Shown here: positions 63,220 to 64,000 of the stretch, in pieces | Numbering within the stretch: the first letter of the stretch is position 1 | Layout of the letters: each line of letters begins with the position of its first letter | Assembly: GCA_027625915.1 (NCBI GenBank) | Contig: JANTQA010000026.1 | Coordinates: forward strand, 2,480,001-2,544,000 | DNA: 64,000 nt | Origin: Anaeramoeba flamelloides | Lineage: Eukaryota > Metamonada > Anaeramoebidae | Reading direction: 5' to 3' | Translations under genes and position numbers: made by a program | Notes under the pieces: model-generated | Databases searched by the model: none | What the model saw: the letters and a program-made list of their open reading frames with translations, nothing else | Told to the model about the DNA's origin: nothing

Positions 63220-64000
63220 AATAAAAATACTACTTTTGAAATATGAAGTGAAATTGTCTTATCCACTTTAAAAAATGCTAAATGGTTGACCTTTCGCCCC
63301 CATATCTCTATTTTATTACAACATTTTATTTTATGTATGAAAAAATTCAAATTGTGCTTAAGATAGGCATTAAAATAATAAAAATCAAACAAACAAGAAT
63401 CTCAAACTATAAAGTTTTGTGAGCTCATTTTTTTATTATAAAAAGTCAAATTATGTACTTCCAATAATACACTCTTAATCTAATTAAACTTTCTCAAAAT
63501 TTTATAGGAAAAGCATGAGTTATAAGAAAAAAAAGAGATAAGATTAACAATTAATAGTTTTATCATTCAAGGTTTTGATGATAACATGTCCAAGGATGAA
63601 ATTCGAAATAAATTTAAAATAATTTAAAAAAAAATTGGTTAAACAAGAATTATAGCAAAAAATCATAAAATCGTGAAATATACTGATAATTCAAATAAAT
63701 TTCTGAAAATTTTTGCTTCATTTTCCTTTTTCATTTTTTTTTTTACTCTAGCTTTAAATACAGCATTTTATTCTTTTAAATGCTAAAAAAATTTATAAAA
63801 TTAGTTGATCCTCCAAAAGATTCTTTTTGTTGGGCTGTTTTAAAAGTGGTATTCTAGATGACAAATATGTGAAATTGAACTAAAAATTTTATTAAATAAA
63901 TCTGAATTTATCAGTAAAATATCGGGATTATTTAGAATATCACAAAAAAGCAAAAAATTGTTTGATCGAATAAAATAAATCTTAAAAGGTTTTGGGTTTT

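Overview
The window is strongly A+T-rich eukaryotic DNA. It holds eight recognisable protein-coding genes, and seven of them are split by GT-AG introns or probably are. It has no operons, no prokaryotic features, and no tRNA or rRNA that I could find. A pyruvate:ferredoxin oxidoreductase with an N-terminal extension resembling an organelle presequence points to an anaerobic protist with hydrogenosome-like organelles. The long Lys/Glu, Asn/Asp and Ser-acidic runs and the unusual multidomain signalling proteins fit Anaeramoeba best. That assignment is inference from gene content and style, not a database match.

Layout: 1-718 (+) the 3' part of a VAMP7-type longin R-SNARE; 6491-7400 (-) the translocon-associated protein beta subunit (SSR2), three exons; 9197-12310 (-) an intronless 1,037-residue protein joining a calponin-homology domain to a PX domain and a helical, BAR-like region; 21022-22303 (+) a two-exon protein with a PH domain, a helical stretch and an SH3-like segment; about 25333-32491 (+) a very large RasGAP whose N-terminal 1,760 residues hold four successive PH / helical / SH3-like modules; 39301-43490 (+) PFOR, three exons; 48306-54471 (+) an Rh-type ammonium transporter, five exons; 58664-62111 (-) dolichol-phosphate mannosyltransferase (DPM1), three exons. 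All splice junctions of TRAP-beta, PFOR, Rh and DPM1 were checked by phase and give uninterrupted proteins of 189, 1,224, 465 and 243 residues.

Between the genes lie multi-kilobase A+T-rich deserts. They contain many small inverted-repeat elements: at least three families flanked by TTAA with GGG/CCC ends, a family of about 600 bp with TTTCCAA..GTGG ends, two Tc1-like miniature elements, near-perfect fold-back hairpins, and older dispersed repeats with two to four diverged copies. Several have landed inside the long introns of the Rh and DPM1 genes. No LTR, retroviral or Polinton-like element was recognised.

Functionally the window mixes secretory-pathway genes (VAMP7 fusion, TRAP-beta at the ER translocon, DPM1 for glycosylation, a sorting-nexin-like membrane protein), Ras signalling (RasGAP and a solo-module relative 3.3 kb away), anaerobic energy metabolism (PFOR) and ammonium/ammonia transport (Rh). 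The most novel-looking items are the tandem PH-helix-SH3 RasGAP with its adjacent single-module relative, and the CH-PX-BAR-like fusion.
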